A stretch of DNA of 64,000 nt from contig DJJU01000013.1 in assembly GCA_002434305.1 (NCBI GenBank), positions 310,001-374,000 of the forward strand, read 5' to 3'. Below are positions 26,170 through 34,098 of the stretch, piece after piece. A program made the translations under genes and the position numbers. The notes below the pieces were generated by a model. That model was not told the DNA's origin. It searched no databases and saw only the letters and a list, made by a program, of their open reading frames with translations. Each line of letters starts with the position of its first letter. Within the stretch, counting starts at the first letter, position 1. Source of the DNA: Alicycliphilus sp. UBA6560. Its GTDB lineage: Bacteria > Pseudomonadota > Gammaproteobacteria > Burkholderiales > Burkholderiaceae_C.

Positions 26170-27365
26170 GCCTTTTCCCAGCGTAATTGCAGCCTGCCCG
26201 AGGGCAGGAATTGGTAGCGTTGTTCCATCCAGCCCGTGCCGAAGAGGCCGAGGACTTGGTCGTAATACGGTGGCTGCCCGCCGGGCGGCGCCTCCAGCAG
26301 CAGCGTGCGCACACGCTCCTGCTGGGCCTTGAGCGCGGCCCCGGCGTCCAGCGTGCGCAGGTAGGGCAGCAGCGCGGCGGAAAAGCCCACGGGCCCCTGG
26401 CCCTCGGCTTGGCCGGTGGCGGTCTGCACCTTCTCGGGGGGCACGGCGGCGCTGCGCAGCGCACCGGCCATGCCGTCCAGGCGACGGCGCAGCAGGGGCG
26501 CGAGCGGGTCCGAGCGCGGCGTCATGCCGGCCCAGAGGTAGGTGCGGATGGCGTCGTAGCTGCCTACATCGCCCTTCTCGGCGTCGCGCACAAAGGCGCC
26601 GCGGGCCGCGCCCTCGGGCACCTCGTAGGCCACCCAGTCGGCGGCGAAGCCCTTGGGTGTGGTGCCCTCCAGGACGCGCTGGAAGCTGGCCCCGACGGCC
26701 TTCCAGGGGCCCGGGGTGTCCAGCCGCTCGAAAGCACGCAGCAGAGGTACGGGCAGGTAGCTGGGGTTGAGCCGCCAGGTGCGGCTGCCCGAGCCGCTCA
26801 GCGCAAAGCCCTTGGAGGCCGGCAGCAACGTAGGGCCCAGACCGGGCACGTCGGCCACTTCCAGGGCGGCGACCTGCGCCAGCAGCGTGCGCGCCTGGGC
26901 GGTGTAGCGCGGCTCGCGCCACACGCGGCCGGCCTCGGCCAGCGCGTAGGTAAACCAGAGGTTGGCGTCGGAGGCGGGGTTGGGGTCCAGCACGCCCCAG
27001 CTGCCGTCCGGCTGGCGACCCCATTGCCAGGCGGGCAGGCGCGCGCCGATGTCGCCGCCGGCCAGATTGGCGACGCTCCAGGCCCAGAGCTTGTCGAAGC
27101 GCGCACGGTCGCGCGCCACGAGGGCGAAAAACATGGCGTAGGACTGGCCCTCGGACGTGGAGTGCTGCTGGGCCGTGGCGTAGTCGATGACCCGCCCGTC
27201 GGCCTGCACGAAGCGCTGCACGAACTGGTCCCACAGCGGCCAGGCGGCGGCGGGGCAGGCGCTCTGCGCCAGCGCGGGCGGTAGCAGCGCGCCCCACAGA
27301 CACAGCGCGAACAGCACTGCACGCGGGCTGCGGGGGCGGTCAATGGGGCGAAGGGCGGTTGGCAT
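26133..27365 (-). CDS. bcsZ: Periplasmic endo-1,4-beta-glucanase (GH8) of the cellulose operon
   Basis: 410 residues. Signal peptide of ~33 residues (LPPALAQ|SA). GH8 features: the acid Glu72 in QQHSTSEGQSYAMFF, aromatic-rich LWAWSVANL, SWGVLDPNPASDANLWFTYA, the RLNPSYLP segment and YDAIRTYLWAGM. BcsZ trims nascent cellulose in the periplasm and is needed for ordered export. It overlaps bcsC by 37 bp; upstream, a 115-bp gap to bcsB contains a back-to-back pair of dispersed repeats. The length is slightly greater than E. coli BcsZ. Confidence 0.93.
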   Translation of the reverse strand: MPTALRPIDRPRSPRAVLFALCLWGALLPPALAQSACPAAAWPLWDQFVQRFVQADGRVIDYATAQQHSTSEGQSYAMFFALVARDRARFDKLWAWSVANLAGGDIGARLPAWQWGRQPDGSWGVLDPNPASDANLWFTYALAEAGRVWREPRYTAQARTLLAQVAALEVADVPGLGPTLLPASKGFALSGSGSRTWRLNPSYLPVPLLRAFERLDTPGPWKAVGASFQRVLEGTTPKGFAADWVAYEVPEGAARGAFVRDAEKGDVGSYDAIRTYLWAGMTPRSDPLAPLLRRRLDGMAGALRSAAVPPEKVQTATGQAEGQGPVGFSAALLPYLRTLDAGAALKAQQERVRTLLLEAPPGGQPPYYDQVLGLFGTGWMEQRYQFLPSGRLQLRWEKACPHQSAPTTTP

Positions 27366-27376
27366 GCGTATTTGCT

Positions 27377-27425
27377 TCCAAAATAGGAGCTTTCAGCGCT
27401 TGCTGCACAAGGGTTTCAGTGGAAA
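27377..27425 (+). repeat. Dispersed repeat, copy 6, between bcsB and bcsZ
   Basis: Reads CCAAAATAGGAGCTTTCAGC, then GCTTGCTGCACAAG. It is paired head-to-head with copy 7 to give an inverted arrangement inside the operon. Confidence 0.6.
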
Positions 27426-27429
27426 AACT

Positions 27430-27473
27430 ATCTGAAAACCTTTAACAGCAAGCGCAAGCTGCTACTTTTTTTG
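27430..27473 (-). repeat. Dispersed repeat, copy 7, between bcsB and bcsZ
   Basis: On the minus strand it reads AAAAAAAGTAGCAGCTTGC, then GCTTGCTGTTAAAGG. Located directly after the bcsB stop; with copy 6 it could form a large stem-loop in the operon mRNA. Confidence 0.6.
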
Positions 27474-27480
27474 CATGTCC

Positions 27481-29784
27481 TCAGCTCTTTTGCAGGCGGG
27501 CGCGCGCGCGGGCGCGCAGCATGATGTAGAGCATGAAGGCGATGAGGGCTGCCGCCGCCACGCCTAGCACGACCAGGGCCAGCGGGTGGCGCGAGAGCCA
27601 CCACTGTACGCGGGTGACGGGGTTCAGCTGGCCGACGTAGTAGGTCTGCTCGGCCACCAGGCTGTCCACCTGCTCGCCGTGCACCACCGCCGCGCTGCCC
27701 TGGATGTGCTTGAGCAGGTCGGGTGTGAGCAGCGCCGTGATGGCTTGCTGCAGGCCCTGCGCCTGGTTGCTGGCCAGCATGACCACGCTGCGCCCGCTGC
27801 GCAGGGGGGATTCGAAGCCCGCGATGACCGCGTCGGTGCTGGCGCTGGTGAAGGTGATGGCGTTGCGTCCGGGCCGGGCGCGGTCGCGCTGGTCCGGGTC
27901 CCACCAGGTGAGCAGGCGCGAGGCGTAGTCAGACAGGCGAAAGCCCTTGGCATCGGCCGTCAGGCTGAACGGCAGGTGCTCGGCCCACTGCTGCAGCAGG
28001 GGCGAATTGGCGCCGCTGGCGATGACCAGCAGGTCCTTGTCCGCCAGCGCGTCCAGCGGGCCGCTGCCCAGTGCCACGGTGACCGCGTGCGCGGGGTAGC
28101 CGGTGACGTTGCCCAGCAGGCCCATCAGCGACAGATAGGCGCTCAGGTCGCCCGGCTCGGGCTTGGGCGGCAGCACCACGGCCGATTCCGACAGATCCGC
28201 CAGGCGGCTGAACGGAAAGCCGCTGTTGCCGAAGGCCGCCAGGTCGGGCATGGCCAGGAAGTGCGAGAAGCCCGTGATGTCGATGGTGGAGTCGGGCTCC
28301 ACGGTGCCGCGCACGTTGTCCAGCAGCACGTCCTTGCAGGCGCCTTCCTTCTTGATCTCGTGGTAGTAGTGGAACTGCAGCTGGCTGCGCGCGGGCAGCT
28401 TGAACAGCGGCACGCGGAAGAAGTCCTGCGCCGGCAGCAGGTCGCCCGAGGCGAGCTGGGCTGCGGGCAGCATTCGTTCGAGCCAGCTCTGCGTCCGGCT
28501 CGGCGGGGTGTAATCGGCCGCGCGCAGCGGCAGCGCGCGCAGGAACTGCTCGTTGACGTTGATGTTCAGCGTGGACTTCTCGGCCCCGTTTTGCGGCGTG
28601 TAGCGGTACTTCAGGTGCACCGGGATGTCTTGCTTGCGCCAGGCAAACAGGTCGGGCGGCACCTGGAAGTTCACGCGGATGAGGTCGGGCGAATAGCCCG
28701 ACACGCCGAGCATGTCGGCCTGCGCCAGCTCGCCGAACTTGACCGGACGGTCCTTGGACAGCCAGTTCGGCGCGTCGTAGGGCTTGCGCTCCGCGATCTG
28801 CTTGAACTCGGCAATCGTGGCCGTGGGGCCCGAGAGCGCCGGCGCGCCGACGGACAGTGCCGTGGCGGCGCGCTTGAGCTCGGCCGCGTCGCGGCCGCTG
28901 ATGATGAGCAGCTTGGCGGCCGGATCGCTTGGGTGGCTGGCCATGGTGACGGAGGGGCCGCTCGTGCGCGGCAGGCTCACGCCCGGCACGGCCTCGTCAC
29001 CCAGCGCCAGCACCACGGCATGGCCCTTGGGCGGCAGCTGCCCTACAGACGCGGGAAAGGTCGCGCCGCGAAAGCCCGCCAGCGCACCGAACCACGAAGA
29101 GAGGGTGCCCGCGGCCTCCAGCTGCGCGGCATCGGGCGCGCGCGTGAACACGATGGGCAGGTGCAGCGGGCGCGAGTCGCGGCGGTCGAAGAAGGGCTCG
29201 GGCAGGAAGGCGAGATCGTTGGACAGCGCCAGCGGCTCCACCGACAGCTCCAGCCGGCTGTCGTTGCCCACGTTGGCCCACAGGCTGGTGTGCGCCGGGT
29301 CTTCGCAGTCCATGGTGTAGTGGCCGATCAGCTCGACGTTCAGGCGATTGAACTCGCCGATCAGCCGCGTCGGGATGTCGATCACCTTCTGCAGCGCCTG
29401 TCCGCCCTGCTCGTTGGGCACGGGCAGGGTGGCGACGACCTGCTCGTTGACCAGCACGCGCAGGTGCGAGATGTCGGGCAGCAGCGCGGGCGAATAGGCG
29501 TAATTGAGGTACAGGCGCGCACGGGTGACCACTTCGTCGCCGCGCACGCCGAATTGCACCCCGCCCGTTCCCTGCACCCCGCGCAGCTGCAGCGGAAACA
29601 GCGCGCCCAGCTGGCGGAACGTCACCTGGTAGCTGCGCCCTGCGGCGGCCGGTGCCTCGGCCGGGGCTATGGCCGCGGACGGCTGAGCCATGGCGCCGCC
29701 AGCGCCGCCCAGCGGCGCCGACAGCAGCGCCATGGCGGCAAGGACAGGCGCCATGCGCCCGGGGTTGCGGATTGTCTCGGTCAT
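27481..29784 (-). CDS. bcsB: Cellulose synthase regulatory/periplasmic subunit BcsB
   Basis: 767 residues. Signal peptide (MAPVLAAMALLSAPLGGAGG...MAQ), then a large periplasmic beta-rich region with the BcsB features FGVRGDEVVTRARLYLNYAY, LNVELIGHYTMDCEDPAHTS and INVNEQFLRALPL. A single C-terminal membrane anchor (HPLALVVLGVAAAALIAFML) with a basic tail docks on BcsA. It guides the glucan across the periplasm. The gene begins 17 bp after bcsA, consistent with cotranscription. The older name 'c-di-GMP-binding protein' is historical; c-di-GMP is bound by the BcsA PilZ domain. Confidence 0.94.
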   Translation of the reverse strand: MTETIRNPGRMAPVLAAMALLSAPLGGAGGAMAQPSAAIAPAEAPAAAGRSYQVTFRQLGALFPLQLRGVQGTGGVQFGVRGDEVVTRARLYLNYAYSPALLPDISHLRVLVNEQVVATLPVPNEQGGQALQKVIDIPTRLIGEFNRLNVELIGHYTMDCEDPAHTSLWANVGNDSRLELSVEPLALSNDLAFLPEPFFDRRDSRPLHLPIVFTRAPDAAQLEAAGTLSSWFGALAGFRGATFPASVGQLPPKGHAVVLALGDEAVPGVSLPRTSGPSVTMASHPSDPAAKLLIISGRDAAELKRAATALSVGAPALSGPTATIAEFKQIAERKPYDAPNWLSKDRPVKFGELAQADMLGVSGYSPDLIRVNFQVPPDLFAWRKQDIPVHLKYRYTPQNGAEKSTLNINVNEQFLRALPLRAADYTPPSRTQSWLERMLPAAQLASGDLLPAQDFFRVPLFKLPARSQLQFHYYHEIKKEGACKDVLLDNVRGTVEPDSTIDITGFSHFLAMPDLAAFGNSGFPFSRLADLSESAVVLPPKPEPGDLSAYLSLMGLLGNVTGYPAHAVTVALGSGPLDALADKDLLVIASGANSPLLQQWAEHLPFSLTADAKGFRLSDYASRLLTWWDPDQRDRARPGRNAITFTSASTDAVIAGFESPLRSGRSVVMLASNQAQGLQQAITALLTPDLLKHIQGSAAVVHGEQVDSLVAEQTYYVGQLNPVTRVQWWLSRHPLALVVLGVAAAALIAFMLYIMLRARARARLQKS

Positions 29785-29801
29785 GCTGGTCTTCGATTGC
29801 G

Positions 29802-32012
29802 TTACTTGGACACCACTTCGCGCCGTCCGCGCAGGATGTTCAGCGTATTGGCGGCCACCTGGCCCAGGCCGCGCAGGCCGATCACCATGACGCTCTTGAG
29901 CGAGGTTAGGGGTTTGTCGTGCTGGCGGTTGCCCCAGAAGTCGATCCAGGCGTCGGCGCGCGCGAAGGTCAGGCGCGCCAGGTCGGCCTGCTGGTGCAGG
30001 GTCAAGTCTTCGAACTGCAGGCCCACGCGGCCGTCGCCGCTGAAGGTGACCTGCGCGGGGAAGGTGCCTTCCTCGTCGGAGCGGAATAGCGAAACCTCCA
30101 CGCTGCTGCCCGGCTCCAGCCGCAGGCCCGGCGGCACGCGCAGGCCCACGCCGCTCTGGGAAAAGTCATCGGTCTCGCACACCAGGGTCTTGCCGTCGGC
30201 AAAGCGCAGCGCCGCCGGCAGCGCCGCGGTCACGCGCGGGGTGCTGCGCACCTGGCGGGTCTCGCTGGCCACGGCCAGACTGGCACTGGTCAGGATGATG
30301 TTGTAAGCGGTCCAGACCATGTTGATGACCAGCGTGGTGAACACCTCGGACGAGGGGCCCACCGCCACCAGGCGCCAGAGGCCCACGGCAAAGCCCAGCA
30401 GGTTGAGGATCAGCAGGATGAGGTAGGGCCGCGCGATGGACCAGTCGAAGTAGGACTGCTCGATCACCCCGCCCTTGGCCGTCACGTTGAACTTGCCCAG
30501 CTTGGGATTGACGAAGGCCACGAGCACGGGACGCATGATGTACCAGGCCAGCACCGACTCGTAGACCTCGTTCCAAAACGAGTAGCGAAAGCGCCCCTGA
30601 ATACGCGAGTTGGTGATGCTGGCGTGCATCAGATGGGGCAGGGCGTAGGCCGTGATCAGGGCCGCCGTGGCCTGGAACACGTGGGCACTGAAGAACAGGT
30701 AGGCCAGCGGCGCCGTGAGGAACACCAGCCGCGGCAGTCCGTAGAAGAAGTGCAGCATGGCGTTGAAGTAGCACAGGCGCTGGCCCAGCTTGAGGCCGGG
30801 CCCGAACAGCGGGTTGTCCACGCGGCAGATCTGCGCCATGCCGCGCGCCCAGCGGATGCGCTGGCCCACGTGGGCGGAGAGGCTCTCCGTGGCCAGGCCG
30901 GCGGCCTGGGGCAACTCCAGATAGGCCGTGTTGTAGCCGCGCCGGCTCAGCTTCAACGCGGTGTGTGCGTCCTCGGTCACGGTCTCCACGGCCACGCCGC
31001 CGATCTCCAGCAGCGGCGCGCGCTTGATCACGGCGCACGAGCCGCAGAAAAAGGCGGCGTTCCACAGGTCGTTGCCGTCCTGCACGATGCCGTAGAACAG
31101 CTCGCCCTCGTTGGGCATGGCGTGGAAGGTGTCCAGGTTCTTCTCGAACGGGTCGGGTGAGAAGAAGTGGTGCGGCGTCTGCAGCATCGCCAGCTTGCTG
31201 TCGCGTACGAACCAGCCCATGCAGATCTGCAGGAAGGAGCGCGTGGGTATGTGGTCGCAGTCGAAGATGGCGACGTATTCCGAATCCGTCACGCCCAGCG
31301 CGGCGTTGATGTTGCCGGCCTTGGCGTGGGCGTTGTCGCTACGCGTGAGGTAACCCACGCCAAGCTCCTGGCAGAAGTCGCGGAATTCATCGCGGCGGCC
31401 GTCGTCGAGCACGTACACGTGCAGCCGGTCGGCGGGCCAGTCCATCTGCATGGCCGAGAACACGGTCTGCTTGACCACCTCCAGCGGCTCGTTGTAGGTG
31501 GGGATGAACACGTCCACGCTGGGCCAGGAGTCCACCTCCGGCGGCATGGGCACCGGGCGGCGTTGCAGCGGCCAGGCGGTCTGGAAGTAGCCGATCAGCA
31601 GCACCAGGAAGGCATAGAGCTCGGCCAGCAGCAGGCCAAAGCCGAAGCAGGCGTCGAGCCAGTGGGTGAAGCCCACTGTGTCGGTCACGCGCCAGTACAT
31701 GTAGCGCGTGGACGCCGTGATCGACAGCACGATCATGGCCAGCGTGCTCAGGCGCCCCGGCGTGCGCGACAGCAGCAGCGCCGCGGCGAAGCTGCCGGCG
31801 GAGAAGACCAGCTGCCCCGTGAGGTCCAGCGGCACGCTCACCACAATGGCGAACAGCAGCGCCGAGCTCAGCACCACGGCCAGCCGCACCAGGCGGTGGT
31901 GCCACAGGGGCTGGTCGGCGATGCGCCGCACGCGCATGCGCCAGCGCGCCTGGAAGCTGTGCGGATTGCGGTCCGCAATGACGTCGGCAACGGTCTTGTG
32001 GTCGGTCGCCAT
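29802..32012 (-). CDS. bcsA: Cellulose synthase catalytic subunit (UDP-forming) with PilZ domain
   Basis: 736 residues from ATG 32012, just after the bcsQ stop; the frame extends further upstream only as an artefact. Inner-membrane GT2 glucosyltransferase. The catalytic motifs are all present: DD at 203-204 (VYVLDDGRRDEF), DCD at 251-253, TED at 346-348 and QRIRW at 384-388. Several membrane helices flank the GT domain. The C-terminal PilZ domain keeps the c-di-GMP-binding RSTPR (RxxxR) and DFSQSGVG (DxSxxG) motifs, so the enzyme should be activated by c-di-GMP. It polymerises glucose from UDP-glucose into beta-1,4-glucan. Confidence 0.96.
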   Translation of the reverse strand: MATDHKTVADVIADRNPHSFQARWRMRVRRIADQPLWHHRLVRLAVVLSSALLFAIVVSVPLDLTGQLVFSAGSFAAALLLSRTPGRLSTLAMIVLSITASTRYMYWRVTDTVGFTHWLDACFGFGLLLAELYAFLVLLIGYFQTAWPLQRRPVPMPPEVDSWPSVDVFIPTYNEPLEVVKQTVFSAMQMDWPADRLHVYVLDDGRRDEFRDFCQELGVGYLTRSDNAHAKAGNINAALGVTDSEYVAIFDCDHIPTRSFLQICMGWFVRDSKLAMLQTPHHFFSPDPFEKNLDTFHAMPNEGELFYGIVQDGNDLWNAAFFCGSCAVIKRAPLLEIGGVAVETVTEDAHTALKLSRRGYNTAYLELPQAAGLATESLSAHVGQRIRWARGMAQICRVDNPLFGPGLKLGQRLCYFNAMLHFFYGLPRLVFLTAPLAYLFFSAHVFQATAALITAYALPHLMHASITNSRIQGRFRYSFWNEVYESVLAWYIMRPVLVAFVNPKLGKFNVTAKGGVIEQSYFDWSIARPYLILLILNLLGFAVGLWRLVAVGPSSEVFTTLVINMVWTAYNIILTSASLAVASETRQVRSTPRVTAALPAALRFADGKTLVCETDDFSQSGVGLRVPPGLRLEPGSSVEVSLFRSDEEGTFPAQVTFSGDGRVGLQFEDLTLHQQADLARLTFARADAWIDFWGNRQHDKPLTSLKSVMVIGLRGLGQVAANTLNILRGRREVVSK

Positions 32013-32014
32013 GT

Positions 32015-32797
32015 CTATGCCTCCAGGCCGAGCGGCAGGGCGCCCATGCGCGCGGCCAGCGCGGCAGCGCATGCCAGGATGTCGTGGCTGGCCTGGCTGT
32101 GCGGCGCGTGGTCGAGCACGCTCAGGCCCATCGCCAGCGCTTCGGGCACGCCCTCGTCGGCATGGATGGCGCCTGCAAAGCGGGGGGCCACGGCGTCGCG
32201 CAGAACGCGCAGGATGTCCTGCGAGAGCTGGCGCGCGGAATTCACCTGGTTGAGCAGATAAAGCGTGTCCGCGAAGTCGGCGCGCGGCGCGCAGTGCGTC
32301 TGCACCAGCCGTTGCATGAGCGGCAGGGTGGCGTAGGAGGCCGCGTCCGCGAGCATCACCACCAGCACCCAGTGGGCGATGCTCAATGCCTGGCGGCCAT
32401 ACATCGACGGCCCAGGGGGGGTGTCCAGAAGCACCAGGGCGTTGTCCGGCAGCTGTAGCGCCTGCAGGTGCTCGATGAGCCAGCGCGGGCGGGCTGCGAT
32501 CTGCGCCTCGAGCGCCGCCAGGTCGTGCTCGGTGAGGGCGCCGAAGGGCAGCACGTACACGCCTGGCTCGCGCTCAAAGCAGGCGCCGCGCCAGTCCTGG
32601 CCTGCAAGGCTTGCGCGTGACAGCCCGCGCAGCTCCTGCGGGCCCAGGCCCAGGTGCAGGGCCAGGGCGTTCTGCGGGTCCAGGTCCACGGCGAGCACGG
32701 TGCGGCCGGTCTTGCGCGCCAGGGCCACCGCCAGGTTCTCGGTCACGGTGGTCTTGCCGACGCCGCCCTTGGCCGATGCGATGGTCAAAATCTTCAT
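32015..32797 (-). CDS. bcsQ: Cellulose operon MinD/ParA-like ATPase BcsQ
   Basis: 260 residues. Deviant Walker A SAKGGVGKTTVTENLAVA at the N-terminus and AVDLDPQNALALHLG, typical of the MinD/ParA superfamily; LLDTPPGPSMYG is the Walker B region. BcsQ proteins help assemble or localise the cellulose secretion complex at the cytoplasmic face. It overlaps bcsP by 4 bp (ATGA) and ends 2 bp before bcsA, so translation of all three is likely coupled. Confidence 0.93.
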   Translation of the reverse strand: MKILTIASAKGGVGKTTVTENLAVALARKTGRTVLAVDLDPQNALALHLGLGPQELRGLSRASLAGQDWRGACFEREPGVYVLPFGALTEHDLAALEAQIAARPRWLIEHLQALQLPDNALVLLDTPPGPSMYGRQALSIAHWVLVVMLADAASYATLPLMQRLVQTHCAPRADFADTLYLLNQVNSARQLSQDILRVLRDAVAPRFAGAIHADEGVPEALAMGLSVLDHAPHSQASHDILACAAALAARMGALPLGLEA

Positions 32798-33384
32798 GGA
32801 CGGTTTCTCATGCGCAGCAGTCGGGCGAAGGTTTGCTGCAGGCCTACCGGCTCGGGCTCGGGCTCGGGCTCGGCGGGCGGGCGCGCGAGGCGCGACAGCG
32901 GCGAGGGGCTATGGAGGGTGCCGCTGGCCGGGGAGGGCGCGGCGACGGCGGCAGGCTGTGCAGGTGCCGATGAAAGCACCGGCGCCAGGGCTGCGGGCGC
33001 GGCGGACGGCATGGGAGCGGCCACAGGCACCGCGGGTGCCGCACCCCAGGCCGCTGCCGGCATGGATACAGGGCTGGCCGCGACAGGCGGCGTCGCAGGC
33101 ACCACACCAGGCAAGGGGTCGGTAGGCTCCACGGGCCCGCCTTGCGGCGGGACCACGGGCTCCGGCGCTGGCATCAGGCCGGCGCGCCAAGCATGGCCCG
33201 GCTGGGTGGCGGACTCCTGCGGGTGCACCGGAGGCACGCCGGCCGACAGATCGCCCAGGGCCGCGATCAAAGGCCAGCGCTCGCGTGCCTGGTGGGCATC
33301 GCGCGCACGGGTGATTTCGCGGTAGGTCTCCGGCTGGCCGCCAAACTCCTGATATAGGTGCGCAATGTCGTCGGGCTGCTGCAT
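32794..33384 (-). CDS. bcsP: Cellulose biosynthesis protein BcsP (BcsR-like N-terminus, Pro-rich tail)
   Basis: 196 residues from ATG 33384, supported by AAGGAAAG upstream. The first ~45 residues (DDIAHLYQEFGGQPETYREI and RERWPLIAALGD) resemble the short BcsR protein of enterobacteria. The rest is a low-complexity Pro/Ala region with an EPEPEPEP run (encoded by a 6-bp tandem unit), ending VGLQQTFARLLRMR. BcsP is an accessory factor of betaproteobacterial cellulose operons; its molecular role is poorly known, and a BcsQ partner role is suggested by the 4-bp overlap. Confidence 0.82.
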   Translation of the reverse strand: MQQPDDIAHLYQEFGGQPETYREITRARDAHQARERWPLIAALGDLSAGVPPVHPQESATQPGHAWRAGLMPAPEPVVPPQGGPVEPTDPLPGVVPATPPVAASPVSMPAAAWGAAPAVPVAAPMPSAAPAALAPVLSSAPAQPAAVAAPSPASGTLHSPSPLSRLARPPAEPEPEPEPVGLQQTFARLLRMRNRP

Positions 33385-33404
33385 GCGATGTTCTTTCCTT
33401 GCGG

Positions 33405-33896
33405 TCACGCAGCGGCAGCCAGGTGCAGGCGAGCCGATCCCAGCGCATCCGCCGCTGTGGTGACTTCCACCCGCAGACCGGATCCGCCCGCTGCATCGAA
33501 CCATTGCTGGTACACCCCTTTCAGGAACCCCGTGGCCCAGGCCGCATGCGTGTCGCCAAACGCGGCCACCAGCGGGGAAAAATGGTGGACCACTTCCATG
33601 CCCGCGGGGTTCTGTCCCAGTTCGGCTCTGCCCCAGTCGAGCGGATCCCAGATGCCGTTCATTGCGTCCTGAAGTCCCCGCACGGTGTCGCTGTTGGGCA
33701 GCGGGTGCGCCACGGCGAAACGGGTGCCGATGCGTGCCATGAGGGTGGCCAATTCCTCGGGGGGCAGGGCCGAGACAAACTCTTGCGCCAGCGCTGCGAG
33801 GAAGCCACGCCACTGGCGGGAGCATTGAAGGCGGTGGATATGGGCAGGTTCCATGAGGCTGGCCTGCTCACCCGCGAAGGGAGACGGAGGATTCAT
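33405..33896 (-). CDS. bcsD: Cellulose synthase subunit BcsD
   Basis: 163 residues, close to the ~156 of the Komagataeibacter BcsD. Features consistent with the family are RQWRGFLAALAQEF near the N-terminus, LNSDTVRGLQDAMN-like central text (LPNSDTVRGLQDAMN) and the WATGFLKGVYQQWFDAAG helix followed by RVEVTTAAD. BcsD forms a periplasmic or cytoplasmic octameric ring that helps bundle glucan chains and marks type I bcs operons. It is the first gene of the operon, 20 bp ahead of bcsP. ATG 33896 is the first in-frame start; a shorter start at Met15 is possible. Confidence 0.82.
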   Translation of the reverse strand: MNPPSPFAGEQASLMEPAHIHRLQCSRQWRGFLAALAQEFVSALPPEELATLMARIGTRFAVAHPLPNSDTVRGLQDAMNGIWDPLDWGRAELGQNPAGMEVVHHFSPLVAAFGDTHAAWATGFLKGVYQQWFDAAGGSGLRVEVTTAADALGSARLHLAAAA

Positions 33897-33899
33897 GAC

Positions 33900-34042
33900 G
33901 GGCGCGTGCGGCTAAAGAGATGCGTCCTATGGATGGAGCACCTGTGTTTCTAATTACTTTAAGTTAAACAACTAAGTAACAAAATAGTTTTTTTCTATTC
34001 AGACCCAAACTGTCTTGGTTTTTTGCCGCACAGACCCAAAAA
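33900..34042 (-). promoter_or_regulatory. AT-rich promoter region of the bcs operon
   Basis: In sharp contrast to the surrounding GC-rich DNA, 33945-34025 is AT-rich, with T/A runs and an imperfect palindrome TTTAAGTTAAA near 33958. It lies immediately upstream of bcsD, so the operon promoter and regulator sites are expected here. TTGTTA- and TTGTTT-like -35 candidates exist on the minus strand but no single -10 stands out. Confidence 0.4.
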
Positions 34043-34043
34043 C

Positions 34044-34071
34044 ACAACAGGCGCCCGAAGGCGCCTGTTGT
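34044..34071 (-). terminator. Rho-independent terminator after the lactate permease gene
   Basis: 12-bp perfect stem ACAACAGGCGCC/GGCGCCTGTTGT with a four-base loop. On the minus strand it is followed by GTTTTT, and it starts 27 bp after the permease stop. Confidence 0.85.
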
Positions 34072-34098
34072 CTGCTCAGCTTGTGGTGAAAGCCGCGT

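Noticed and set aside
26170..27303. N-terminal extension of the bcsC frame over bcsZ
   Set aside because: Low-complexity Arg/Ala/Pro text in the wrong frame; the bcsC signal peptide starts at 26169 and bcsZ is a clear GH8 enzyme.
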